A DNA stretch of 64,000 nucleotides, taken from positions 2,418,001 to 2,482,000 of the forward strand of contig NEEC01000010.1 in the NCBI GenBank assembly GCA_002189035.1, in the 5' to 3' direction. This stretch comes from Utricularia gibba (lineage: Eukaryota; Streptophyta; Magnoliopsida; Lamiales; Lentibulariaceae). The notes under the pieces are model-generated. The model worked only from the letters and a program-made list of their open reading frames with translations. It had not been told where the DNA came from and did no database searches. Shown here piece after piece: positions 23,589 through 34,855 of the stretch. Numbering within the stretch: position 1 is the stretch's first letter; each line of letters opens with the position of its first letter. The position numbers and the translations under genes are program-made.

Positions 23589-24884
23589 ATGGCGGCGGAG
23601 ATCCAAATCGACATCCCCCAGTATTTCCTCTGCCCAATTTCGCTCGAGCTCATGAAGGATCCGGTGACGCTCCTCACCGGGATTACCTACGACCGCGACA
23701 GCATCGAGAAATGGCTCTTCTCAGGCGAGCCCAACGCCACCGAGGCCGCTGCAACGCCCACCTGTCCGGTCACGAAACAGGTCCTCGATAATCCTGATTT
23801 GACCCCCAACATCATTCTCCGGCGACTGATCCAATCATGGTGCGCTCAAAACTCTCTTCAACGCCTCCCCACTCCGAAAGCTCCGGTGACGAGATCCGAA
23901 ATTTATAGAACTCTCAGAGAAGCGAAGTCTCCCCAAAAGAAAATCGAGTGCTTGAAGAAAATCAAGTCCATTGCTTCGTACAGCCATTCCAACAGAAGAG
24001 CAATCGAATCCGCCCCCGGCGCCGTCCAGTTTCTAGCGTCGTTGATCTCGAGTCATACCCAAGAACCCGGCTCGAAAGAAGCCATTGATGAAGCTTTCAC
24101 AATCCTCTTCTCCCTCACATTGTCCGAACCCGCCCTAGCTTCTCTCAGCAGCCCAGCATTCGTAGCTTCTCTGACCACCCACATGAAAGACGGAAGCTTC
24201 GAAACGAGAACCCATTGCATTTCCCTTCTGAATCAAATCCTCGAACTCGCAACAGGAACGGAGCATCCCTTGTTAACCGGGCTGAACCCGGGATTCTTCA
24301 CAGAAACTGCCCGAATTCTCAAGGACCAGATATCGAAGAAAGCCTCGAAATCAGCACTGAAAGCATTGATCATCGCATCTTCATCCGGGAAAAACAGGAT
24401 CAAGGCCTCCGAAGCAGGAACCGTTCCCGTACTGATCGAGTTTCTCCTCGAGTGCCAAGACAAACACATCTGCGAAATGATCTTAACCCTGCTGGACTTG
24501 CTCTGCCAATGCGCAGAAGGGAGAGCGGGACTGCTGGGCCACGGCTGCGGATTAGCCATCGTGGTGAAGAAGATCCTGAGAGTATCGAGACACGGGACAG
24601 AGAGGGCCATCAAGATTCTTCATTCGGTGGCCAAGTTTTCTCCGACGAGGGAGATGTTCCTGGAGATGCTGGAGCTGGGTGTTCCGGAGAAACTGGGGCT
24701 TGTTCTGGAGGTGGATCCTGCGTCCAAGACGCGGCTGAGATCGAGTGAGATAATGGAGATCGCCGTGAAGGCCTGGAGGAATTCGCGGGCGCCGTGCCTC
24801 CCCAGAGCCTCCTTTCTTTATATACTCCTTCATGATCGATCGATGCATATAATTTTGTTTTTAATTTCCAGAGATTCTTTATAA
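23589..24884 (+). CDS. Plant U-box E3 ubiquitin ligase, PUB22/23/24 group
   Basis: Predicted E3 ubiquitin ligase; this group acts in immune and drought signalling in Arabidopsis. Intronless, as usual for the group. ATG at 23589 starts MAAEIQIDIPQYFLCPISLE. The U-box (residues 8-85) has FLCPISLELMKDPVTLLTGI, TYDRDSIEKWL and CPVTKQVLDNPDLTPN-type signatures. ARM-type repeats follow (for example KALIIASSSGKNRIKASEAG, LLDLLCQCAEGRAGLLGHG). The family hallmark VKAWRNS comes at about residue 395. After it the usual ending is replaced by a longer hydrophobic tail (SFLYILLHDRSMHIILFLIS). A frame change near 24785 or a truly extended tail could explain this. Confidence 0.9.
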   Translation: MAAEIQIDIPQYFLCPISLELMKDPVTLLTGITYDRDSIEKWLFSGEPNATEAAATPTCPVTKQVLDNPDLTPNIILRRLIQSWCAQNSLQRLPTPKAPVTRSEIYRTLREAKSPQKKIECLKKIKSIASYSHSNRRAIESAPGAVQFLASLISSHTQEPGSKEAIDEAFTILFSLTLSEPALASLSSPAFVASLTTHMKDGSFETRTHCISLLNQILELATGTEHPLLTGLNPGFFTETARILKDQISKKASKSALKALIIASSSGKNRIKASEAGTVPVLIEFLLECQDKHICEMILTLLDLLCQCAEGRAGLLGHGCGLAIVVKKILRVSRHGTERAIKILHSVAKFSPTREMFLEMLELGVPEKLGLVLEVDPASKTRLRSSEIMEIAVKAWRNSRAPCLPRASFLYILLHDRSMHIILFLISRDSL

Positions 24885-25730
24885 ACATAATAAATCAATT
24901 AATTAAATGATTCTTGTTGGGAATAAGTATTTTTTTGGATTAAATAAAAAATTCATAAAAGAAGGAATCGCGTCCTGTAATGCTTTATAGTATGTGAAAT
25001 AAAAATAATTTTAAATTAAAAATATTTTATATAATAAGATAAAATTATATTACAAAGTTTGTTGAATTAATTCAGGGGTGGAGTTTATTGGCGTCGCTAC
25101 AAGTTATAATCAGTATAAATATTTTTATTCTTAAGTTTTAAAATTATGTCATATTCTTTTCAAATTATTTTTTATAAATAATTTATCTATAAATTTATAA
25201 AATTACATATTTATTATCAAAACTAATTGATTTTTACTTTAACACTGTTATAATGGTATATTGCTGTAAACAATATCTAAATTACATTACTTCCCCATTG
25301 ATAATTTTACCCATTGACAAATTTTAAAAATCACAAAATATGAATACGATATAATTTTAATAATGTATTTCGATTCACCTAATTTTAAATGAAAATGTGA
25401 AAATCTATAATACGAAATTTTATTAATTTTAAAATTAGAGCTCATTAACATCATGAATCATTTCACTTTATAAATTTTTTTTAAAACTATTTACATCTTG
25501 GTTACATGATTTTGATAATTTTGAATATTTCTTTTATAATTTTGAAATTTGAAGATTATTTTTTTTTGTATTAATTGAAATTAAACCCTTTAAATTATTT
25601 TATAAAATAAGTAAACTATTTTTTAATTAATATTTTAATTTTATAACCAAAAAGGGAAAATAAATTAATTCTAATTAAAATATTGCATGATGCATCCTCC
25701 TGCCTTGGTATATATGTAGGAGGAGCTCGC
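24885..25730. other. AT-rich spacer
   Basis: Spacer between the convergent U-box and helicase genes. Very AT-rich, no coding or RNA gene signal seen. Confidence 0.7.
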
Positions 25731-28700
25731 TCACCCTACATTTTGACTGTGTAGCAGCTCGATCACTGCAGCAACAACACCCCTTCCCTCCGTCGTGATA
25801 TCCAGCCCGGATCTTCTATCTTCCTCGCCAAGAGCTTGTCGAGCTCGCCGCGAAGTCTCTGCGGAATCGGATCAGATAAACGGCCGCCTTGTGTTGAAGA
25901 ACAACTGTGTAAGAAAGAAACAGGATGAAGAGACATTACCCTGATCAGGGAAAGGATGGATTCGGATGCGGAGAAGTGGAGGTATCCGTCCAGCATTTGG
26001 ATGCCATCTCCGGCTCTGCTGGGACGAGCTTCCCACCGAACATCAGCAGAACATAATCTGATATGTTGGACGAATCCCTTATGAATACGTTGCTGGTCTT
26101 GACCTTCTCCCTGTAGACCAAGTATGGGAGTGGGAATTGTGGGACGAAAGCATTGACTGACGCCGGATGGATTTCGACTCTCCCGACTTCTTTTGTGTAG
26201 AAGGCTGTTCTTTTTCCTCTTCGTTTGCATTGCACCACGTTCGGGTACAGCCCGGCGCAGAGTATGGCGCAGACCATCTCAAGATCATGACCATTTTGGT
26301 TGTAAGCCTACAAGATCGGACATGGGGGTGAAAATGGGGCAACTTCTAGCATGTGATGCTTACTGCAGCTAGAGAGTTCGGAGGTGCTTACTGGGATGCC
26401 TTTGGATTTATCCACAAAGCCGATGGTTGCAAGGAGATCAAAGAATTGAAGTCTCAGTTCTTTTATCATTTTCAAGGCTGCCGGAGAGAGGAAGTTATCC
26501 CAGCAGAAGCCCTTCTCATCTCCACAGCGTCTTGCACGCTCCCATTCTTCAAAAGCATTGAGAAGTGCAATGTGGTCACTGTTATAAAGAGGGGAGAGCA
26601 ATCGTTGGGTTCCATTTCTGCTATGAAAATCACCAAATGACAAAACACTGTACTCCAGCATCACCTGCATGAACCCGCAGCAAATGATCTTTTTGCAGCA
26701 TCTGCCTCTTCCTTTCTGTTAATGGGGAGGACAAACGGGTCTCGATGTGCTAGTGCAGCAGCTATTGTTAATGCAGGATTGAGGCATTGGAAGATGGAAC
26801 CCATGAGAAGCATCTTCCCAATACTTGGATCCAACGGCAAAGTGCAAAGATGTTGCCCTGTTATACGAGATATTTGTGATATCCTTTAAAAATCATTGGC
26901 AAACAGAAGATAAAGGAAAATGACTACATACCAAGAGGAGTTAGCTCTTCACTGTCATCCAGAGTACCAATTGTTTTCAGAAGCTCGATAGCATTCTCAA
27001 CTGAACGAGGATCAGGTGGCTGTAGTGCCTTGGCCAAAAATGTGCTAATTGATCCCAGCTGCAAACCTTTGATCTGCAGGCATAATTCTTGCAGTGGAGT
27101 TCGAAGCATTTCAGGGAGTTGATAGTTGGGCATGGAGTCATAAATTATTTTAGGATACAATCTATAGCAAACTCCAGGTTGAACACGACCAGCACGACCA
27201 CGTCTCTGCAATTAACAAGTAAGTGACTGCTACAAATGTTCCAAATGAAGCTAATCTTCTCTGAGAAGAGAGTGAACTCTAAATGTACCTGATGGGCTGA
27301 TGCCTTGGAAATCCACGAAGGAAGAAGGCATGCAAGTTTATTAAGAGCATCATAACTAGTCTCCTTTGCTTTCCCACAGTCTATAACATACACCACATCA
27401 TCTATTGTGATGCTACTCTCTGCAATATTGGTTGCGAGCACAATTTTCCTGTAAAATTACATGGAATTTAGCAGGCAATCAGTCACAGAATAAATGAGGG
27501 AATTCAAAACACAATATAACTTAACCTTATCTTCCACATCTCAAAGATGATATAATGGCAGGCGCAAAACCATTACTTACCTAACATTAGGAGGTGGGCG
27601 ATCAAAAATTTCCCGCTGATTGACTGTAGGCATTGACCCATGAAGAGGAAGAAGCAAAAACCTATTTGGGTTTCCAAGAGTTGCATTCACTTTGAGCTTG
27701 TCAAGGAGGTTCGATATTTCATCCCAACCAGTAAGGAAAACAAGAATGGCTCCTCCTCCTTCATGGAAACAGATATGCTCAATGGCTGCTTCAACCTAGA
27801 AAGTGAAATTGCACAGGAAAAAAAATTAAGTATATGCACGGGCCCAGTAAAAATGAACAAAAGATTGTATTCCATGTGAGAGCACCCGCAGAAGGTTAAC
27901 TAACGATGATAAACAAGCACTACTTTCATACAGTACAGCGATAAACCATGTACCTCACAAAAACTACAAAATATGCGCGCAAACGGCATCCTTCTTTATT
28001 CTAATAATCTATTACAACTGATCTCAAGCGCAAATATTAATAAGGAAAAAAAAGCCACTTTCGTGTGTAGGTAACTTAAATACATACAAGGCCCAAATCA
28101 AGCTGAGAAGGGGACCAAGCGTCAAGAGATTCCCTCGTTTTAAAGCTATAGCCTTTGTAATGAGTATCAATATTAATATCCTGAAAACAGAAGAACACCT
28201 ATCAGAACTACAATATGGCAAAAAACGTGTGATTTAGCATTAATAATACTTGCATACCAAACAAAATGACACCACTGGACACCTATAGTGTTATGAATTG
28301 CAAAATAACCTCAAATAATTGGGTCAAAGGATCCTGATCCTTAGACCTCTGTTGTCGCTGACCTCTTCTTGAACTTCCCCAAGAATTGCTAGCCTCAGCT
28401 TTGATACTATACCGAGTTTGTTCTAAAACATCTTCCAGATAAAATTCCTTTACTGGAAAAGTGAATCCCTAGATAGAAAACTTATTGAAAATTCAGACAA
28501 ATTAGGGGAAAAAATAACATTGATTAACAAGACTATACAACATACAGGAATATGCATAGTTGGAGCATCTCCAAAGTATTTGGCAAACAAATCAGCATTG
28601 ATGGTTGCACTCATGAGAATAAGACGAAGATTTGGACGGCGTGGAAGCAGATCTTTCATGATGATCAGCAGGAAGTCTTCATTCTCTCCTCGCTCATGAA

Positions 28701-30625
28701 TTTCATCTACCAACAAATGACTGACTCCAACCAAATCTGGATCCTGGATCTATAACCAGGAAAGCAAATGCAGAATAAAATGCTGCACATTTTGAATCTT
28801 GAATTTGAATCCGCAATTAAAAAAAAAACAACTCAACAGATGAATAGAATAACAATGTTATTTTCAACAAAACAAGGATGGACATTTCAAAAAGTCTGTA
28901 CCAGCCGGCGAAGTAGCACCCCAGTTGTGCAAAACAGTAATCTTGTTTGAGAGGACATTTCAGATTCGAGGCGAATCTGATATCCTACAGTCTCACCAAG
29001 CTTTTCTCCCCTTTCAGAAGATACTCGGGATGCCACTGATACTGCTGATATTCTACGAGGTTGGGTGCATATAATGTTACAACTAGAACCTCTTAGAGAT
29101 GATATCTCCTCCTCAAGGATAAATTGGGGAAGCTGCGTAGTTTTGCCACAGCCAGTTTCTCCAGACACAACCAAAACCTTTCAAATGGAGAATTTGGCAG
29201 TTTCAAGGGAAATTTCATACATTTTGATTTCCAGAACATGAAAAGAAACACTTGAACAGGACGATTCTAATACCTGATTTTTTGCTACTGCTTCCAAGAA
29301 TTCAGATTTCAGATTAAACGCTGGAAGTTTTTCTCTAAAAGCCATCATTTCTTTCACAGAACCAATTTCCTAGCATAATGCAGCGTCTTTAAGATCATTT
29401 TAGCGCAAAGAAGAGGCATTTAAAGCAAAAATTTGCATACCCTCATCTTTTCCTGTCTCTCTTTCATTTCTAGATCGAGCCTCATGGACACTTTACCAGT
29501 CTCCAAGAGCAGTGTTGCTTTTTCTGTTTCGGCAGCTTTGGAAGATGACGTTGCAGACTCAGCTAATACAGAAACCCTGTTCGAAGTTGATGGCATATTG
29601 TCAGAAGAGCCAAGTAAATTGCCCACCTTCTTCTCAATCTCATTTGTCATTCTTATCTGAAACGTTTACCAACAGGAGAAGATATATTAGACTATGCTGA
29701 CAATAATAAAACTTCCAGATTATTTTGTCTGGTCCAAACATACATATAATTACCTCTTTCTTTGATGAGCCATGTTTTTCATCAAGATCTGCACGATAAT
29801 CAGGCAATGGAACTTTGCTCACAACAAGTGCCTTTCCTTTGTCATATGCATGGCTTTCTTCCACAATTCAAAAAAGTATATTTCAACAAAAAGCCACATA
29901 ATAATTGCTTAAGCAAAGACAAAAATAATTCAAAATGATAAAAAAAATCTTTTGCCAAATCCATCAACTCATAATCTTAAAAAATAAACAGCAGAGAGCA
30001 TTATGAAAGAGGAAAAACTTACAAATGAAGACCCAACTGACGAGCCATATTAGCCAAAACTCGCTGATCATCTAGACTGAACACTTTCCTTATCACAATC
30101 TCCTGCTCTTTTCCATTTTTCATCAGTTCCATTTTCCCCCACCATTCACTCTGATCTAATACCTCAACCTACAGCCGCAAAACACGTTCATATCATGAAA
30201 AGATACCAAGAAAAGCCACTGGATGAAGTAAAGAACCATCTTTCAACTAGCTCAACAAAAAAGAAAGCCTCGGATCGCAACTACCAAGGCTTTCATGAAA
30301 GCACCGAATCACAATACTGCTTCACAGAACTCCAGTCATGAATCGCGTCACTCTATTAGAAATCTGGATTAATCAAATTAAACGTTTTCTTCCCATTCAT
30401 TGAACCGTTATCCAAATAATCAGCCTCGACAAAATGAAGAGAACAAAGTATCACCTGAGCAGCTTTCTCGACTGCCATTTGACGAAGTCGTTCGGCTCTC
30501 CAGACAGGGTCCCACCAGCGCTGCTCGCCTCCACCACCTCGACCTCGGCCTCCTCCTCTACCACCACCGTTTCCGCGACCTCCACCGAATTGACGCCCGC
30601 CTCTGGGGTTCCCTCGGTAAGACAT
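25731..30625 (-). CDS. DEAH/DExH-box ATP-dependent RNA helicase, DExH1-like (two 1-bp frame breaks near the 3' end)
   Basis: Predicted RNA helicase of the DHX36/DHX9-related plant group (Arabidopsis DExH1, At2g35920). It has roughly 16 exons, the first two at 30455-30625 and 30023-30168. The start [12 protein letters not shown] (30625) leads into an RGG-rich segment and [16 protein letters not shown]. An in-frame ATG at 30781 would add 52 residues. Helicase motifs are visible in order: [15 protein letters not shown], Ia [59 protein letters not shown] and [23 protein letters not shown]2 and OB-fold regions follow, including [18 protein letters not shown]. The frame breaks near 26013-26016 (after [10 protein letters not shown]) and near 25804 (after RKIEDPG). 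One added base at each restores the family tail to the stop at 25731. The last intron is 25859-25939. Confidence 0.9.
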
Positions 30626-30839
30626 GACAGTTGAGGAAGAGATACCACGAAAATTCCTCCTTGAAAAACTCCGACCGCCGATGAATCCGAAGCAAACGGC
30701 GCAAGGGATGCCAGAGGAGACCTCCGGATCAAAGAAGTGGGAGAAATGGCGGAATGAGTTGTAATGTAGGCGGCGCGTCATGTAACACGCGCCTTTTACC
30801 TCACAATCATGGAAGCCTGGGCATGGCTTTAACTACATA

Positions 30840-30905
30840 TACCTAGGCCCATAATATTTTACCGCCCTTTCAAATGGGCCTAAATATTAGCGTAGGCCCA
30901 TAAGA
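30840..30905. promoter_or_regulatory. Site II-like motif cluster upstream of DExH1
   Basis: GGCCCA at 30846 and 30895 and TGGGCC at 30875 lie 220-270 bp upstream of the helicase start. They are embedded in two imperfect copies of a unit reading GGCCCATAA.ATTTTACCGCC. Such Site II motifs are typical of growth-related plant promoters; here the copies look like a small local duplication. Confidence 0.6.
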
Positions 30906-31274
30906 TTTTACCGCCAAGCCCCAAATACGAAATATCATAGGGTTTATTTTTATTACCTAATTCTTAATGGAGAATAAATGTGATAATTAAAAATAAAAAA
31001 GAGTTAAACTACAGTGAATAGTAAATTTTTATTTTAAATTTTTGAATTAATAAAATGGATAAATTTCAATTTGTCACTAAACCAAATTAAATTGTATTAA
31101 TTATCAAATAGTTTAATTGGTAAAGAATTAATCAGTTCAGTGGTCCCGCTGCACTGGAAACCCCCCACCCCGACACACATTAATTGCAATTGCTCACCAC
31201 ACCGCAATCATCTACGCACATTCCCAAGGCGAGAGCGAAAACCTCGCCGCCGCCGACGCCGTCGCCGCCAGTAC

Positions 31275-31760
31275 ATGGACAACCGAGACCCCGTGGTCTC
31301 TTCGCCGATGGTCTCCGAAGTCCTGACTCCTCTCCGCCGAGTCAACTCCAATCCGGCGATGATTTTCCCGACGAAGCTATCAATCCTTCTCAACCACAAA
31401 CCATCCCTCGCAGAATCTTCATCTTCCGACAATCTGGAGTTGCTCGCGGTGAGTCCGATCTCTCAGAAGTACACTTCGCTTAGGGATATCCTTTCTCCTG
31501 TGTCCCTTTGCTCGCCGAAATCGATTAACCGAAGCCCGACCCAACCCGGATTCGACATCGGAATCCGTAACCGCCTCGTGAAGCAAGCGGCGTGGGCGTA
31601 TCTGCAGCCGATGTCCACCACGCCGACCTCCGATGACGGCGGCGGATTCTTCCGGCAGACAATAACGCGCTTGGCCGCCTTGTTTGACTCCCTCCGCCGA
31701 TGCTTCAATCGGGTCGTCAATTGGGCTTTCAGAAGTCTTCGGATCCCCAGCTTCAGATAG
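31275..31760 (+). CDS. Small plant protein of unknown function
   Basis: Intronless 161-residue frame from MDNRDPVVSSPMVSEVLTPL. Codon use and high GC in an AT-rich neighbourhood support a real gene. The segment SPISQKYTSLRDILSPVSL is followed by a basic stretch, IRNRLVKQAAWAYLQPMSTT, and an arginine/aromatic-rich C-terminus (FDSLRRCFNRVVNWAFRSLR). I recall similar small uncharacterised plant proteins with the IRNRLVKQAAWAYLQPM core, but no known function. No signal peptide or membrane span is evident; the C-terminal amphipathic helix might bind membranes. The gene is divergent from the helicase gene with about 500 bp between starts. Confidence 0.65.
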   Translation: MDNRDPVVSSPMVSEVLTPLRRVNSNPAMIFPTKLSILLNHKPSLAESSSSDNLELLAVSPISQKYTSLRDILSPVSLCSPKSINRSPTQPGFDIGIRNRLVKQAAWAYLQPMSTTPTSDDGGGFFRQTITRLAALFDSLRRCFNRVVNWAFRSLRIPSFR

Positions 31761-32650
31761 CAGTTGTTTTATTTTACTTTTGTGTGAATAACGCAAGCAC
31801 AGCGATGGAATGAAATTCAAATTCGAAACATTCATTCAATTTTTATTTTCTTTTTTTAATAAAAAAAAATCGATTGCTTGTATAAATAAATATTTAATGT
31901 ATTTTTCAAATATCTTGAGAAAATTTATTTTCCATTTTCGAGGTTGGTTACTGGTCTTTTTCAGCTTGAATTTTAATATTATATAATTGTAAATAATTGT
32001 ACTTCAATATTAGCATCATAAATAGTTATCCATACTTTTTTGAATGGTATGGCCCACAACCATGGAAGTAGTGCCGTTTTAGTAAGATCGATTTTTTATA
32101 TATATAACATGATTATTTTTTCACACACTAAAATTAGGATGCTTAGTTTTCTAATAAGTTCAACCGACATCCCTATTTTCATTATAAAATCTTATGCAAA
32201 ATACACCATTTTTCTATAATATCAAGCATATAATACTAATATTGAGTTGATATTTGTGATTAATTACAATATTAATGATCTTTAGCTAAATATTTATCAT
32301 CCAAATCACGAGAAAAAATATAACTTATTAATTATTAATAGAAAAAATAAGATAAATTAATTTATTTTATAATCTAAGCTGATTGGGATGAATAGTTAAT
32401 TTATTAAATTTTCTAAAAAAATATTGTATAAAGTAATTGTTAATCAAGGGTATACATGGGCCGTGGAGCCCAAATTTTGGACTAGGTTCGACCCAATGTA
32501 TAAAGGCCGAGGCATATGGATCCACTTTTCGGGGATCCACGTGGATGAAGTGAAGAGTGGGGCCCACGAAGTCAACAGTTTTCGTGATCAAATACCAGTG
32601 GGATGTCTCTCTCTCGCGCTTTAAGCTAACCTTTTCCCTCCCTTTTTGCG
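31761..32650. other. AT-rich promoter region of MADS copy 2
   Basis: 31800-32440 is strongly AT-rich. 32440-32640 is more mixed and is probably the core promoter and leader of the following MADS gene. No gene is seen. Confidence 0.6.
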
Positions 32651-33476
32651 ATGGAATGCCGCGTTGGAAAGAAAACCGCCGGCCGATGCAAAATCGAGAT
32701 CAAGAAAATCGCTGACAGGTCGCGCCGGCAGGTGACGTTCACGAAGCGCCACCAGGGACTGTTCAAGAAAGCGGCGGAGTGCAGCATTATCTGCGGCGTC
32801 GGGATCACTATCTACGCCAAGTCCCCTGGTGGAAAGGTATTCAAATTCTCTTCCGCTACTCCGCCGCACCAATCGGTTCGCCGATCTCTTTTCGGCGGAG
32901 TGAAACCTTCGACCAATGAAAACCGGGCCGTCTATACCCCGAGAGCACAGAATCTTGAATCCGATAAGGGGAAGAACAAGATTACAGAGGGACCGTTTTG
33001 GTGGGAGCGTGATATCAACGACATTCACGATTTGCAAGAGTTGCAGGAATTCACAGCCGCATTGATAAATTTGAAAAACCGCGTATCTGCAGAGATGGAG
33101 AAATCAAATGCGGCTTACCCTTCTCCTCTCCCTTGGGTTGCCGCACAGATGGATCCCTCCGCTACCCCATGGACGATTATGGATGGTTTCCCAATGAAAG
33201 ATTTCAATTCTGCTGTATGTTGGGATCCAATTCAGACGAACATCCAGAATTTCTGTCATTCGGATCCAACTGCGGCGGCTCCTCTTCAGATGAATGCGTC
33301 CGATCCGGAATATTCAGCGACCGAGATGCCCAACCTTGATGATTTGGAGTTAGTGGTAAGAACTCATTAGATTTTGATTACTTCCACCTCTAATCTCCTC
33401 GCTAATCCATTTTGGTGTGCCGGAATTGCAGCTTGATGAATCCGATCTGCTTTTTCTCCAAGAGAATTATGGATAA
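32651..33476 (+). CDS. Type I (M-alpha, AGL62-like) MADS-box protein, copy 2
   Basis: Predicted nuclear transcription factor; frame intact. Exon 1 is 32651-33355 and exon 2 is 33432-33476, a 45 bp exon giving LELV|LDESDLLFLQENYG and a stop. The MADS domain lies in the first 75 residues (KKTAGRCKIEIKKIADRSRR, VTFTKRHQGLFKKAAECSII, ITIYAKSPGGKVFKFSS). The post-MADS region has GPFWWERDINDIHDLQELQE and INLKNRVSAEMEKSN, typical of the AGL61/AGL62 group. The tail is acidic with LDDLEL and may activate transcription. It is the clear paralogue of the gene at 13206-13909, about 19 kb away and in opposite orientation. Without the spliced last exon the ORF would end VVRTH. Confidence 0.9.
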
Positions 33477-34855
33477 ACTGTCCCGGCGACACACTCGGAA
33501 AATGTCTCAGTTTTTTCTTTCTAGTCCGTTAGTCGGTGTACTCATTTGTCGGCGTTGTACTGAAACGATGAACACATTCTTTTGAAGGTGAAAATGAAAT
33601 ACAATAAAAAAATTCTTTTGGAATATTTAGTTTTTTTAAAATGCATCAAATGAAAATTAACATATGTTTAAATAAATAGTGTGGTATTTAACAATCCCAA
33701 ACATATGTCCTTTAAAATTTTCAAAAAATGTATTTGATATTATTCTATAATATTATAAAATAAAAAATAAATGTATAAATGAGAGTTTACATAATTAATT
33801 TGATCTTTAATTCGTCGAATCCTGGAACTGAAAACTAAGCGGTTGTATTTTAAAAAATGAACTAAAATAAATGAGAAAAAAATGATATTACTGAAAAAAA
33901 TCATTAAAATAATAATGAAGAATTAGCTAAATAATTCATTTTACATTAATATGCTATTTTTGAAAATACGAACTTTAATTTTTTATTGTGAAAAATGAGA
34001 AATAATTATATCATGTAGAATTATGTAATTTATCATTTTGGTGTAAGTCTTCTGATTTCATGCGGGAAGTTGACGCAGTCTTCCAACTGTTATAACCGAC
34101 GAGCAACTAAATTCAGAAGCCGGTTATTACGTCGTAATCGAGACAATAATGTAATGTTTAATAATTAATTTTATTATTATTTTTACCATTTTTTCCCCAA
34201 ATCTCATAATGCACGTAGACGGATTCCCCCAAGGCGCATTTAAAGATCCCTCTTCTTGTGAGGCAGGGGGCCCCCTTATGCGCTAGAGTCTACAGGCTCC
34301 ATTTACTTGTCATGTAAGTCATATTAGCTATATATTACAAAAATGAACACGGTATTTTAAGTATGTGATAAAATTGTTGAAATTATGTGTAAAAAATTAG
34401 TCTAAATGAGCCAGTCCCACTCAACACTCCTTTAACATACACCTTTAAATCTAAAACGCTGTATAACATATGGTTTGAAAACATTCTCATTCTTATTTTA
34501 CATTTTCGACTTGATTCATGAGTTCGTTGTCATATCGTATTGTTTCGGTTTTGGTTTCGGTTCGAATCTATGGGGTTATGTATGCATTGAAACGGCTAGG
34601 ATCCATTTGATATATACCCGAGAGTGGTCACTGGTCCATTAGTTAGGTCAATTTCAGAGATTTTCCTTGTTCCCTCTAAACCTATCAAAACACGTGTAAA
34701 AATAAAAATCAGAAAAAATGGTGATTTTTTTTATTATTGTTAAATTCTTTTTTAGTTAGCGCGGAAATTTCCTGGTTGATGCCGCTGCTTTATGAAGACA
34801 AAGAGATCTCTATATATATAGAGAGAGAGGCCCTCCCTGTGCGCTAGTAACGGCG
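33477..34855. other. AT-rich spacer
   Basis: Contains the 3' flank of MADS copy 2 and the promoter of the carbonic anhydrase gene. A TATATATATA run at 34811-34820 followed by a GA repeat lies about 40 bp before the start codon and probably includes the TATA box. No gene is seen. Confidence 0.55.

Noticed and set aside
24215-24888. Several overlapping open frames on both strands inside the U-box gene
   Set aside because: They are produced by the high GC content of the real coding exon and have no recognisable domain.
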